This document shows positions 41,271 to 52,659 of a DNA stretch of 64,000 nucleotides, in pieces. The translations under genes and the position numbers were made by a program. Below the pieces are notes generated by a model. That model ran no database searches. It was not told the DNA's origin and worked only from the letters and a program-made list of their open reading frames with translations. The stretch covers positions 19,890,334-19,954,333 of the forward strand of contig OZ022260.1 of the NCBI GenBank assembly GCA_963978905.1, written 5' to 3'. Position 1 is the stretch's first letter. The number at the start of each line of letters is the position of its first letter. Source of the stretch: Trichostrongylus colubriformis. Its lineage: Eukaryota; Nematoda; Chromadorea; Rhabditida; Trichostrongylidae.

Positions 41271-41660
41271 TTAGGCAACGTTCATAGTTTTGGAATTTGC
41301 GGATATGCGAAATTCGCTTTTTTTGTGGAAAGAAGAATAGATGCGTATCGATGGTGAAAACTGCGGAATTTGCGTTTTTGTGGAAATGCAGAATCGTGGA
41401 AATTGCGGAAAGGAGTAAGGTAATTATCGATTTCCATGCTACGAAGAGACAAGAGGATTAGAGAAAGGAAAGGCATCAAAAGTGCAGAATTGTGGAATTT
41501 GTGCTTTTGTGGAAGTGCAGAATCGCGTAATGTGCGAAAATAAAGAATTGTGGAAAGGGACAAGATACGTATCTATTGGGAGAACTGCGGAATACGCATT
41601 TTTGTGAAAATGCGGAATCGTGGAAATTGCGGAAAGGAATAAGGTAAGTATCGACTGCTT
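41271..41660. repeat. GGAATTTGCGG-type internally repetitive sequence, copy 1
   Basis: Short units such as GTGGAAATGCAGAATCGTGG and GGAATTTGCG alternate irregularly. The left edge AACGTTCATAGTTTTGGAAT and the inner block GATTAGAGAAAGGAAAGG recur at 51,395-51,870, where the sequence is present as an inverted pair. Confidence 0.6.
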
Positions 41661-42291
41661 CGTCAGCGAACGTGGACGATAAGACAAAGCACCTTCTACA
41701 CTGAAGGAACAGATAAGTCTCATACATTGCTTTTTCACCATACAGTTTCTTCCCTTCTCATTCACTCTTTTCTGCTTTCAATCATTCGTTTTTGATTTGT
41801 GTATTCCGTCTGCTGTCACACTGTAGTGTCTTTGGGTGGCGTGCAAGTGTTCCGACCAGCGTGCCGGGTGTTCATGTCACCTGTGTCGTGCCAAGAGTAA
41901 TACACTATAGAGACGACGAAATTAAGATTCTCGTGACTAGAACGGTGTATTACGGACTGTTACAGACTAGCTTCCCCTTCATCACAGATCGTTTCTGCTT
42001 TCAGTTAGAAATTGCATTTAATTAGTGACGCCCTAACTTAACTATTCCAGTTAAAAAATTTCCATCTTTATTACATATTTATCTTGAAACTGTTTGAATT
42101 ACAAATTTCCATCTTTATTACATATTTATCTTCACAAATATCTGCCTTTATTCTTTGGCCTTCATCTTCGACATAAGTAGACCAGGTCAAGATTTCGAAA
42201 TCAGTAGTAAATCAATTCAAATCAATCAGTGAAGTTAACCCACTCATGGGTTACCTGTCCCCACACCAATCGCCGGAACACTTGCAACACA
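41661..42291. repeat. Mostly unannotated; 49-bp-spaced duplication at 42,057-42,135
   Basis: AAATTTCCATCTTTATTACA and the following ATATTTATCTT occur twice, about 49 bases apart. A frame at 41,792-42,025 has no motif. No gene is supported. Confidence 0.45.
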
Positions 42292-42433
42292 CTCGTGCTA
42301 AGGTGAATTCTCAGTTACTATCTTGAACAGATTTGGAAGAAACCTGTTTTTTGTATTGGAAATTTTTGGGAAGATACTGGCAGACTTCTTCCGATTCTGT
42401 TCAAGATTGTAAGTGAGAATTCACCTCAGCACA
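42292..42433. repeat. ~140-bp palindrome
   Basis: GTGCTAAGGTGAATTCTCAG at the left pairs with CTGAGGTGAATTCTCACTTA in inverse at the right, and the pairing continues through ATCTTGAACAGA / TCTGTTCAAGAT. Probably a small MITE. No target duplication was resolved. Confidence 0.6.
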
Positions 42434-42815
42434 ACCGTTTGACCTTCGATTTTGAAGAGGAACTGTACTTCTAACAAAAATATGTCTATGCTCCGCAGAG
42501 GAATGGTAGTTTCTCTTCAAAGTCGACTGGAACATCTCATTCATCAAAAATGTATGTGAGCTCTTTGCGAAATAAAGAGAAAATAAGAACAAAACAATCT
42601 TTTATTCCATATCAACAGAGATCATCTGACTTCACATTTCAATAACGATACAAAAACAAAGTTTTATTCAATAGAACGCATTTCATTCCAAAAGCTTGCA
42701 AGTCAGCAAACATACCCGCAAAATGCACAGTATTTTCTTCCGAAGGGCTACCTGAAAAACAAAAAAATCATCTTAGTTGATTTCAGCAACAGCTATACCT
42801 ATTTCAGCTAAGCAA

Positions 42816-45394
42816 ATGGCCACATGGGAAATTGCTGAAGTGTTGGAAGGGTTGGAGCGGTTGGAGCATGCATATGAGGCCCACCGCGGACAGCGTTGTC
42901 GGGAGTATGTGCGATTAGAGCACATACCTTTCCTCGACGCCCGGCTGCGAACTTTCGATGAATACCTCGCTGTGTGTAATCCCCAAAATTTTACACACTA
43001 CACGAAGCTATCCCCATCAGAGTTCGAGTAGCTGTATGAAGGTCTGGATGGGTCGCTGCTTTACTCCGTTACTCACGCCTCCCCCATAGGGGGACGTCAG
43101 CAACATTTCATTTTCTTGAGGTACTAACAAGGAAAGGATCCCAGGTCGAAGTGGCCATTTGTAACGAGACTTATATCATCAGACGCGTTTCTGGATGCTG
43201 ATCTCAAATCAGTTGTCAAAATTTGCAAAGCGATTCTTTGAATGGAGTCATGGAAGTTTTTCTGAATGAACGGCTGGCTACACGTTGAAACGTGGTTTTC
43301 ATCACTGTGGCTATAAATGCGTGGGCATTCATACCTGTTGTGAGGCACACATGGAATGGAGGTAAGCGTTGGGACTCGCAATCGGCTCACCATGGATCGA
43401 GTCCTGGGCTTGGCTACCTTTTTTGCATTTCACGAAATTTCTTCTCTTGTGCTTGAGAAGCACTTTTATGTTGATATGCATGCATTTTAAGGTTGCGAAT
43501 CATGTATGGGTGGGTTTACTATCCCTGTCTTCAGGATTGCATGAAATTCCATGATCTAGCTTATTTATATGCAGACTTTCATAACGCACGAATTAGGCGT
43601 TGTTGCGTAAAACAGTTACGATATTCGCGCTCAGGGGGTCGAGTTACCACAGTTATTTCTGTGCAAATTTTCAGCCGAATCGAGTTTTTGGTCCAACTTT
43701 GGAAAATTGGGTGTGGCCAGGGGATAATGTGGTGAATTTTGAATTTTCTTTTACAAAAATCCTGCAACCTGAACAATATACCCTACACATTCCTGTTACA
43801 CTTGCCCATTACACTGAACGTACGTAACAAGCGTCAGATAAGAGCATTTTTCGGCAAGGGTCAACGACTTCTCCTTCGTTGGATGGGTTGCCACCCAATA
43901 GCCCGTGAATTTTTTCGAAATTCTCTCAAATTCTCAAATTGGCTAAAAACTTGTCTCTTGGGTTTATTTGACTCCCTGAACACGAAAATCACACTAATTT
44001 TGCACGAGAAAGACTGGCTCGCGCGCTATGAGCTCCCGAACTCACCCTGTAATAGTATTATTTCTTAGGAAAAGCCTCCATAACTCCATTCAGAGAATCG
44101 CTTTGCAGATTTTGCAAACTGATTTGAGATCAGCATCCAGGAACACGTCTGATAATATATACCTCGTTACAAATGGCCACTTCGACCTGGGATCCTTCCC
44201 TTGTAAGTATTTAAGAGAGACCATGTTGTAGTTCTTTCACACATACTACGACCTAGATATGTCGGCCGCCGTTACGCTTTTGGGGCCTTGGCAGAAGAAG
44301 TCCACTGCGGGGAATCGACGATCAGTAGGATTGTCTACGAGGTGGCGGACGCCATTACGAATAGTGAATAATTGAACGGGAATACGGGCGGAAAATCTAT
44401 TTATTATTAGAGCATCAATTATTATGCGCCCTAAGGCTCTTCAACGAGGCATTTCCGCCGTTCTGACGCAGGGACTTAGAGGAAGTAGCACGGAGGACGC
44501 AGCAGCGCTACGACATCCTCAGGACGTGGGTTTCTTGAGGGAAAGCACAAAAATATCCGGGTAGGGATAGCTTTGTTACCTAGAGCTTTTTCATGTTCAC
44601 ATCAGCGTGAAGTGCAGAGACCAACCAACTCCGGAAGCCTATATTTTAGGAAGATTGCGATTATCGCATTTTGTCGTTCGATATGGGAGCACCAGGGCGA
44701 GTAGGAGATGATGGAGTCTTGATGAACTCCAACATAAAGGTTGGTCAAGACGTACAGAGAAATTGTTCTCTTATTGAGATTGTTCTACTTCAGCGTTTCT
44801 TCGACCGAAAAAACGATACCCCACCTCTCCCCCACGGCAACCGGGGAACGTCGGACCGGTCCAATACTACATCCTGGTAAGACTGCGGTCTTGGACAGGG
44901 GCACCGCTATGTTCGACCGTATTCGCAGGCAGCTGCGGATACGGCCAGCAAACGAAGGTTTAATGATAAACATAGCGGGTAAGGACCAATGACTTCGCCT
45001 TATCGTAGCGGGTTTTGTTTGCACCTAATTTAGTGCTCGTAGGATGGTTGATCAACATTTGGTGTCCTATGTCGGCGATACTTCGCCATCCTCCAAAACA
45101 CCTTACAGCTGGAACCAGACCACGTCACGAAATCGGTAACTTCTCTACTGTTAGGCTCGCACTTTATAGGACCGATAAGAAGAACGTTCCACTGAACGCT
45201 GACGTTTCATGTGTTGCACAACCAGCTAGCAAGAAGGTAAGACGTACTGGAAGGCGTAGAAAGGTTCCCAGCTGTGGTCCAAGAATTGGCTCCACTGGAG
45301 AAAGCCGATGTGGTAAGGGGAACTGAGTCAGCAGTGGCAGCCAGGGAAAGAATAAGGGCCTATTACGACGATCTATACGGTCCTCCTCGCTGAA
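42816..45394 (+). pseudogene. Decayed PIF/Harbinger transposase gene, split by a TIR element
   Basis: The N-terminal part starts at ATG 42,816 (MATWEIAEVLEGLERL) and runs through RTFDEYLAVC to an in-frame TAG at 43,029-43,031. After the stop, LYEGLDGSLLYSVTHASPIG and QQHFIFLR match the PIF pattern PIxxxQRxxxFLR. A TIR element then interrupts (43,124-44,207). Beyond it GALAEEVHCGESTISRIV, NSGSLYF, FDMGAPGRVGDDGV (44,677-44,718) and near the end ARERIRAYYDDLYG are recognisable in several frames, closing with a stop at about 45,394. The G-x-P-G-x-x-G-D-x-G-V block is the second catalytic region of the DDE_4-type transposase. Several frameshifts make it non-functional. Harbinger ends were not found. 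Confidence 0.75.
43124..44207. mobile_element. TIR element with degenerate tRNA-like module (copy 2)
   Basis: CTAACAAGGAAAGGATCCCA at the left and TGGGATCCTTCCCTTGTAAG at the right, with about 145 bases pairing in all. TA is duplicated at 43,122-43,123 and 44,208-44,209. On either side the Harbinger frame is continuous (FLR before, YLRET after). A degenerate B box (GGATCGAGTCC, 43,394-43,404) and ATATTCGCGCTCAGGGGGTC place it in the same family as 27,620-28,936. Confidence 0.85.
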
Positions 45395-47447
45395 TGTGGG
45401 CTCATTTAAAATTCATTGAAATTTGAGCTCCGTATTCACCAATATTTCCTAAGAAATTCCATGGCACCTTAAAAAAAAGTTCTTACCTCATTCTCGGTCC
45501 GCTAGGGGCATCTTCGTCGCCTATATTGAGACATACAGATGAATCGGTCAAAAGGACAGTTGATACAGGGTGCATTTAACTATCGCCGGTAACGGTGTTC
45601 AGAGAACGCAAGTGCATTTCGACCAATGTACCTGAATATAATGAAGCAACGTGACGTTATATGCAGTGTAGTATCATATAGTTCCCCACCAAAGCTCGAG
45701 TACTTGTCCTCAAATTTTCTATCCCCTTCAAGGAGCTTTCGTGCGGATGCTTTCACGGCTTTTTAAGTTGATCTGATCATCTGAAGAGGATCTGTGAAAA
45801 AGCTTCTTCTTGAAGGTGATACGTTATATTGCCTTATGCAATGCTACTCACCATCAACTTTTTTGGGTGTACATTTCGATGCGGGAGGTTCTAGGAGAGA
45901 TCCGGTTTCAATGACGGAAATGGAGAATACTCTCCATCACAGTTTAAATTTGATACTGTAGATCTAAAAATGCACATATAGCAGGTAGCAATTATATAGT
46001 TTAATGTAACAACTAGAGGGGCCGAAGAAAAACGCACCCGTGGAATTCCGCTTTATCAAGGAATGAGGGACAGCTCTCATATAGCCAATCTTTTCTACTG
46101 GCCATACCGGTTGGAGTAGTTCGTCTTTTTCTTCGTACATCCTTCATATTTCTCTAAAGCGCCCACTAAAATTTTCTAAATTTTTTCCACTAAAATTATT
46201 AACAGTGATTTTCTGATTTGCTTGCTGGTGAGCACACATGGATGGAGCCCACTGGTGCAACCTATTGCATGGAAGCTATAAACGTTCTTCTTATGATATT
46301 GTATAGTAGCATTGTCTTCATGATCGAAGAAGTCTAGTGCAGGTTGAAATGAGTGCGATATTAAAAGTTGGGTTGAAAATCGATTTATCTAGGTGGAAAA
46401 AATCATTAATTGACAGAAATACTGCAATCGGGCGTTAAGCAACTGTCAGTAGCTCAGAAAAAGTTCAATCTTACAAAATTCCTATCTCATTATGATCACC
46501 GAAATGCTCTACCAACAAGCTTGCACAACAATTTGACCATATATTTGTTCACGAAATATTGACTGAACCTTCAGAAATGTGTAAACCCCGCGATGCTTAA
46601 CACAGTGCTATCCGCAAGAAACTTGCACTAAGGCAGAGGGTCAGCTGGTAGGTTTCAGTGCGAAAAACAGGAAAGAAAGAACACAGAAAAGAGGAAAATC
46701 AGTTTTTAAGCTGAGCGTAGGCAAGTGGGAGTACACAAGATAGCAAGTTATATATAACCTCAGCCTAAAGGATTTCTATTATACATAAGAGCCTGTTATT
46801 GCGTATACATTTTCAAAAGAAGCTTCATAGTGCTAGAGAAGCGAAAACAGACAAATGAGAGGCTCGTACTATGGAGTAAAATCAAAGACACCGCAAAATC
46901 GCAGAATGCCAGGTGCAAAATGACGATGTCTGACGTACGACGTGTACGTACATTAAAGGCACCGAGAGGGGGGCAGAGAGGAAAAACGTGTACAAAAACT
47001 CTAACCTTTGTACACGAACATATGAGTTGAGAAAACATAATGTGCAGAGAAACTCGCGTTAAAAAACACGCCGTGAGGCGCTTTTGCGATCCTAGCGCGC
47101 TTCAATCTAAACTCCAAGCTTCAGTGGCCGAGCCACGGCAGATGCATTTTAGTGCTTGCCTCCAGCGTGATTGGAGCCCATTTTTGAATTATTTTCTTTC
47201 TAGATTGCTTTCTAATAAAATGTTTTACTTGTTTTGTGTTTATCTTCTTCATTGTGCATTTCGAACGTCATTACATATCCGACTGAGCTAGACGGCACCA
47301 GAACTTTGGAAAAACAGAGCTCTAAAGAAAGCGTTGATAGGTAAGCGTAAGCGTTGGGTTGCATTAGATACATCACGGTTACGTCACAGCCGAGACGGCT
47401 TCCTAATTTGGGCCGAACTATGGCTTTCAATATGGAGCAGCAGGCTT
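45395..47447. other. No gene recognised
   Basis: Sequence of ordinary composition with few long frames. The plus-strand frame at 47,040-47,291 contains an AATAAAATG signal-like site at about 47,214 but no protein motif. I find no repeats shared with the rest of the window, which is itself unusual here. Confidence 0.4.
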
Positions 47448-47684
47448 TCAAGTAATGAACTTTTGAGTCAAACCGCTTATCTCAATGCGCTCTATAAATT
47501 TGTGCTCCACAATTTGATCCATAACCTCCATTCTAACTGTGGATTGGGCGAAAAATGTGGCAAGCACATGGTGTGAGTCTCGTCTTGTTTTAGCATACCT
47601 TCTTTTTGATGAGCCTCGCGCGGAGGGTACGATGCTATCCTCGCTAATATGCGGAAGACGGTTAGTTCTGTTCAGCTTTCTCAT
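47448..47684 (-). CDS. Hypothetical protein, 78 aa
   Basis: This is a complete frame from ATG to TGA with an upstream in-frame stop. It starts MRKLNRTNRLPHISEDS, has a basic middle (SSKRRYAKTRRD) and a helical, evenly composed end (EVMDQIVEHKFIERIEISGL). An AAG|GTATGC donor-like site lies within it, but splicing to the nearest acceptor gives a stop, so I keep it unspliced. No family is recognised. It may be a small gene or one exon. Confidence 0.35.
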   Translation of the reverse strand: MRKLNRTNRLPHISEDSIVPSARGSSKRRYAKTRRDSHHVLATFFAQSTVRMEVMDQIVEHKFIERIEISGLTQKFIT

Positions 47685-48173
47685 TTTCTTTCACTTTTTT
47701 TAATCGATGCCTATCTTCTGAAGCTTTTGTATTTCCGATGGCGCACCATCGCTCTTTGTCAATGTTGATGCACGTGATGGTGGCACAGCGAGCACATGGA
47801 TATATTCGCTGCAAGTGAGTCACTCATCTTCCAGTCTGTCAAATGGGGTGGTTCCTTTCGGTGCCGGGGAAGGATAATAGTAATCGTTGAGAGCTGCATA
47901 TTTATGCCTTGATTTTAATTACCGAATGAGTCATACCCGAAGTGCGCGATTAAGCTGCTGTTGGAGTTTTCGTGAAGTGCCCAGGGTTGGAATAGTGTTC
48001 CAGTCTATGAAAAGGGTGTTTAAAAGGGAAGGGGAGTGCTTTCTTGCATTTTTTATTTTCTCAGTCATTGCTGAGTGTGCTGCTGTGGACGTGCGGCCCC
48101 CTTGCATGCTGAGGCGAACCCTTCATTATCTTTGTGGTCGAGAGGCCTTGATGCTAGTATTTGTCTTTTTCAG

Positions 48174-48297
48174 GCGAGTTCTGCTGGAGTATACCCCTTG
48201 TCGGACAACTTAATGAAGCTATCTGTCAGCATGCTTTGTATTATGCGTTGTGGGGCAAATATGGAGTGCGTCCCGAGCGCTACAACTGGTTTCTCAA
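48174..48297 (+). CDS. Candidate exon of an unknown gene
   Basis: A strong acceptor TTTGTCTTTTTCAG ends at 48,173 and a donor AA|GTGAGC follows 48,297. Between them one frame reads EFCWSIPLVGQLNEAICQ, then HALYYALWGKYGVRPERYNW, which looks like real protein. In the genome that frame has a stop just before the acceptor, so it only makes sense as a spliced exon. The neighbouring exons could not be joined in phase with certainty. Confidence 0.4.
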
Positions 48298-48617
48298 GTG
48301 AGCTTTTCTCTAATTTGCAAACTTTTTATGTTGCTTTCATTTTACCCATTTTTTCTTTCTATATATTCTATGTGCCGCTAATTTCAATATCTTGAAGTGT
48401 CCCGATGTGATCTCGTACCCGTTGCGTACAGTTTGTCGAGTCCACGTAGTTATCATGCCAGGCAACCAAGAATTCTTTCTATCTTCATGTTGGACAAGAA
48501 ATACTCCACACTCGGAAAGCCATGACTGGAGTACGAGAATTTCGTCGCAAGTGTTTGATTTGAGAAATCCAAAGGTTTTTAGGTTGGATGCGGATTCGCT
48601 ACGGTTCATAATGTAGA

Positions 48618-48740
48618 CGATGGCAGTCTAGAAGATTGAATGGAGTACTTCTTCCCCGCAAAATCATGAACTACGAGTTTTCTATGGTGGATGACTCTGT
48701 TAGATTGACACATGGACCTGACTCGCCTGCTATACTTTAC
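48618..48740 (+). CDS. Candidate exon of an unknown gene
   Basis: The frame contains RRLNGVLLPRKIMNYEF, then SMVDDSVRLTHGPDSPAILY, and ends at a good donor TAC|GTATGT. The start is unresolved; acceptor-like AG dinucleotides lie at 48,615 and 48,627. It may belong to the same gene as the exons at 48,174 and 49,254. An alternative plus-strand frame just upstream (48,392-48,616, ending RLDADSLRFIM) also looks coding. Confidence 0.35.
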
Positions 48741-49083
48741 GTATGTTTTTCACAGACGCTTCAGTTACTTTTACGGTGTACACGTGTTTTTTGCAAGTTT
48801 TACCTCTCGTTTCTGGGGTTTCTGACTTTCGTTGTTGCGATTCGGGTATTGCGATCGACCCTAGCACATAGATCCCATATCACACTACATATACTGTAAA
48901 GGGGAAGACCAGTTCGCAACTAGCAATTTTTAATTACCTAATTGTTTGGGATGTACCGCGTACTTGAATCCTGCTTGTCATAGCACTTGAATGCATTTTC
49001 ACTTTGTGAAACTGTTCAAGGTAGCTTTCACGACCAGGTATTAATTCGACAGCTTTTAATTAACGGAGCTTGAGGTTGCATTG

Positions 49084-49249
49084 TCAGCCGCAGCAGCGTC
49101 TCAAGAATTCCTCTGACCCTTTGTTCTTGTATTTCTCCTCTAAGACCTCGATCACCTTATACATCCGTAGAGAAACCAGGCGCTTCGCCAGCTCTGGTGA
49201 AGGAGCCCAGAGCGCCTCCCAACTCAGCTTCGCAACGCAGCTTTTCCAC
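49084..49249 (-). CDS. Candidate 3'-terminal exon on the minus strand
   Basis: After an acceptor CGCTCAG|G the minus strand reads WKSCVAKLSWEALWAP, then SPELAKRLVSLRMYKVIEV and a Lys/Glu-rich helix, ending LRRCCG and TGA at 49,084. Composition and helix pattern are strongly protein-like. No upstream exon was found, and the opposite-strand gene model overlaps where its intron would be, so one of the two is probably wrong or they overlap. Confidence 0.3.
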
Positions 49250-49253
49250 CTGA

Positions 49254-49556
49254 GCGATTATTTATGATGAACTTGTGTCTCAATTTTGGAGTACCCGAGT
49301 CGCTCATTACTTTTTTGTAATGCGTTCGAAGCAGCTTTTATCACAGGTTGGGTGCATGGCGCTCATTTTTTCGATAACTATTACTGTAGCAAAGGCATTT
49401 TTTCAGGTAGCAGCGAGGTGCCACAACGTGCACGTGACGGCTAGAAAGATAGTGAGCAATCTGTCGTGTGAGACGCCAGAGGCATTTCCGCGGCACGTTC
49501 CACCTGTGGGTGGTTATCACATGCAAGAGATTTTCCAAACTGTTGGTTTGATATAG
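49254..49556 (+). CDS. Two 3'-terminal exons joined by a 60-nt intron
   Basis: Exon 49,254-49,346 (open after a TGA) reads IIYDELVSQFWSTRVAHYF and ends SKQLLSQ at CAG|GTTGGG. The intron 49,347-49,406 ends ATTTTTTCAG. The next exon continues in phase 0 with VAARCHNVHVTARKIVSN and ends GGYHMQEIFQTVGLI and TAG at 49,556. The short intron, the acceptor and the kept phase are all as in nematode genes. The 5' part is unresolved, and the exon at 48,618-48,740 could be upstream. No family is recognised. A competing minus-strand exon lies just before it. Confidence 0.45.
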   Translation, partial: AIIYDELVSQFWSTRVAHYFFVMRSKQLLSQVGCMALIFSITITVAKAFFQVAARCHNVHVTARKIVSNLSCETPEAFPRHVPPVGGYHMQEIFQTVGLI

Positions 49557-50647
49557 GATTGCTTGAGCTGATTGCCTTAGAGGTTATGTTAATAGAATTT
49601 TGTTTCCTTTGTAATACTAATTTTAGGTGTGATGTAAAGTTCGTCAAAAGAGCTGTTATTGCACATTCGAAAGAGCTGAGTTTTCACACACACTCAAAAG
49701 AGCTGAGTTTTTCTTGAGTAGCTGTACTATCCGTGTTAACGATTTTCAGGGCATCTAGTCTATCCGACGGGTTGGTTTGCTTATAGATGTAATGTAGTAA
49801 TCATATCATGGATGAAGAGTGCCTATCTGTTCCATGTGCCTTGTTCGCCACCTGATCACTTGACTGTATCGCTTAGCGTTGTGGAGCTATTTTTCAAACT
49901 GCTATAATTAGAAATTATACCGTTTCTATTTCTTTACCCCTCAAGATTTTAATGGAAACTGTAAGAAGTTAAAATAAAGATTGTAACCGTGAAAGTGATT
50001 TGTACTTTGCAAAAAGTTCACTCAGTAAAGAAAAGAAATAAGAATTTTATAAGGAATAGTAGAGCACCATTGCAGTAGCATTAGAACTTCAAGATGATGT
50101 TTTCCAATAATGGAACAGAAGAAAGCAAACCTGGCCACAAGCTCTTCCACTCGAGTTCGTGATTCATATGAAGTCAAACCTTGGGGGGGGGGGCACTCGA
50201 CAATAGCATAGGTCGTCCCCAATTTTTGCTCATTTGCGCTGTGTATGTTCAGTTAGAGCTTACTTGGCTAAGGTACGGATAACGCGGAATGTACCTTCAT
50301 GTGAAGTAAACCTAGATATCATCGTGAGTAGCATCAACAATGAAATAAAAAAATAACTCCTATTCCCATTCTTGTTTACAAAAAAAATGGATTTAAAAAA
50401 TGGAATCACCCTAGCTGTAGTGAAGTCAGACGAGTGAACGGATCTGCAACTAAAGAAGATTGTTATTCATACGAGTCAGCATTGAAAAGGGATAAAATCG
50501 CTTTTAATTAATCACCGACTGCAAGAGAGCAGAAGTACTGAACTCAAAAACTATTGACACTATTTGTTGTGTGTTGCCCGATGCGTGTGTGTCGTGATTA
50601 AACTGAGGAGAAGAAGGCGAACCGGTCGTTCTTGTCGTAGTAGTGAC
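49557..50647. other. No gene recognised
   Basis: Short frames only. A duplicated AAAGAGCTGAGTTTT occurs at about 49,670-49,710 and a G run at 50,183-50,192. Confidence 0.35.
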
Positions 50648-50752
50648 CTGCGAAGTAAGGTGGTTCGGTGAAATTCTTTATGACGAGGCAACTCACGCAC
50701 AACGAATGACGCAGAATCAAGAGATAGCTTCGGCTTTACCAGATGACGGCAC
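50648..50752 (-). CDS. Candidate exon directly downstream of an SL1-like leader
   Basis: The minus strand directly after the leader-like 22-mer reads LVKPKLSLDSASFVVREL, then PRHKEFHRTTLLR, and meets a donor CGCAG|GTCACT at 50,648. There is no ATG at its start. If the leader plus exon is a copy of a trans-spliced transcript, the order leader-exon is what one would expect. Confidence 0.3.
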
Positions 50753-50774
50753 CTCAAACTTGGATAATTAAACT
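50753..50774 (-). ncRNA. SL1-like 22-mer
   Basis: Minus-strand GTTTAATTATCCAAGTTTGA and neighbours match 20 of the 22 nucleotides of nematode SL1, with changes at positions 1 and 11. It is followed by GTGCCG, which keeps the GT of a donor but not the usual SL1 RNA sequence. No Sm site is evident. It could be a diverged SL RNA gene, a retrocopy of a trans-spliced mRNA, or, less likely, chance. Confidence 0.4.
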
Positions 50775-51394
50775 TTATTATTTTTCGAACGAATGAATAA
50801 TAAGTAAGCAACACGAATTCAATCAAAAACTAATGCTCCGGCATCAAATAATATGAGGTACTTCTATAAGGCATGAGGCGGGAGCACCGAATGGTGAGAG
50901 ATCGATAAATGGTAATTGAACGACAAGATAGACAAGTGACACAGTAAAAAAAATAGCGTATAACAATAAGGATTGAATGGACTAGTCGGTACTGTAGGTC
51001 AGTAACAAATTCAAATAGTGTCAAGCCTAGGCCGACATGGAGTGAAATAGGGTATATAAAGAGCAAATATCCGACAAAGCTGACGACAAATAAGCAGTAA
51101 TCCTAAGCAATAATCGTAATCGAATATCCTAGAAGAGTGGACGATCCGTGATTGGCTACGATTCCTGGCTCTTATCGACCCCCTTACCGCCTTTGGTCAG
51201 CACACTATTGCTACTTTCAAAGCAAATATCTAATACACAACAAATAGTAGCATCCTTCCAAGAGAGAGTTTGTGAAGAGGCATCATAAGAATAAAGATGA
51301 CAACATTCAGAAAGTGATTCAAAAACACTCCCATAGCCGACCGTTCGCGAATGATGAGCTGCGCGTAATGACACGCGCCGCACACGTGGCTTCC
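50775..51394. other. No gene recognised
   Basis: AT-rich sequence with short frames and nothing recognised. Confidence 0.35.
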
Positions 51395-51870
51395 ACGCTT
51401 CCCACAATTCTTCATTTCCACAGAGACGCAAATTCCACGATTCCGCATTTCCACGAAAACGCAAACTCCGCAGTTTTTCCAATCGATACGAATCTATTCT
51501 TCTTTCCACGAAAACGCAAATTTCGCGTTTTCACTAATTCCAAAACTATGAACGCTGTCTTAGGCAGCGTTCATAGTTGTGGAATTTGTGGAATTGCATA
51601 ATTGCGGAAATTGCGGAGAAGCATTAGATAGGTTTCGATTTCCATTTACGAAGAAACGAGAGGATTAGAGAAAGGAAAGGAATGGAAAGTGCGGGATTGT
51701 GGAATCGGCGGAATTGTGGAATCTTCGGAATCATGGAATTCGCAGAAATGCAGAATTGTGGAAAGGGACAAGATACGAATCGAATGAGAGAACTGCGGAC
51801 CTTGCGGAATTGTGAAAATGCAGAATCGTGGAATTTGCGGAAAAGCATTTAGATACGTATAGATCTCCAT
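51395..51870. mobile_element. Foldback element of GGAATTTGCGG-type sequence
   Basis: Two inverted arms meet at a near-perfect hairpin, ACTATGAACGCTG at about 51,545 and CAGCGTTCATAGT at about 51,573. The left arm holds CGCAAATTCCACGATTCC units and the right arm the inverse. The arm sequence matches 41,271-41,660, which is a single arm. Confidence 0.65.
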
Positions 51871-51889
51871 GCTCCTCACAAACGGGATG

Positions 51890-52480
51890 CACCAATTATA
51901 TGCGATGGGAAGGGGACATCGACAGTGGGTGATCCTGAGTGATAGTAGTTGATAATAGCTGATAAGAAGCGTTGGAGAGTAGGGTAACCAAGTATTGCAT
52001 TTTTCTGGTTGACGATGGAGCGTTGACACTTACAGGTGTTGTGTGCCATGGGAAGGGTACATCAATTATGGGTGATTCGAGGTGACAACAAGTGATAAGG
52101 GCTGATGGGAAGGGTTAGAGGGCAAGTGCATTAAATTTGTCAAACTACTCAATGTGACGGTGTGGCGGTGGCACTTATGAGTGCTTGATAGAGCTGTACG
52201 GCCACATTGGCGGTGCGTGACCGGAACCGCTGCTGAAAGAAGCTCGAGACTGCCGCTCCCTGTTACTATGCGACCGCTGTAGCCCAAATGTTGAGTGATC
52301 AGTGGGTCAGCAAATTTTGCTCTTGATCCGATATCAATTGTAGCAAAGAGTATCGAGCGCTGAGTCATCTAGATTCCGAATAGTGCTGTGGCACAGTAGT
52401 GCACGACCGAATTACCACGCACCGATAACGCTTAGCCCCTGGACGCCCACCCAGTGAACGTCCTTCGCATTGCAACATCA
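51890..52480 (-). repeat. E repeat copy g, strongly diverged
   Basis: Array-like blocks (CAGTGGGTGATCCTGAG, ATTATGGGTGATTCGAGG) lie in reverse orientation with a head whose ATCAGTGGGTCAGCAAATTTTGC at about 52,300 corresponds to GGTGAACATATTTTGC. No tail is seen. Confidence 0.45.
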
Positions 52481-52659
52481 TTAGCAACACAATATTTTGA
52501 CTGTTAAATTACATGGAAACACTGACAGTGAAGAATGCTCGTAGAGACGCCAGTTGGACTAGCGTTTGGTTCCGCGTTTATCACTGTATGGAAATGAGCG
52601 ATGATTACTTCTGCGATGTCAGTTGGACAGTATCGGCCACTTACACATTGCTACCATAT

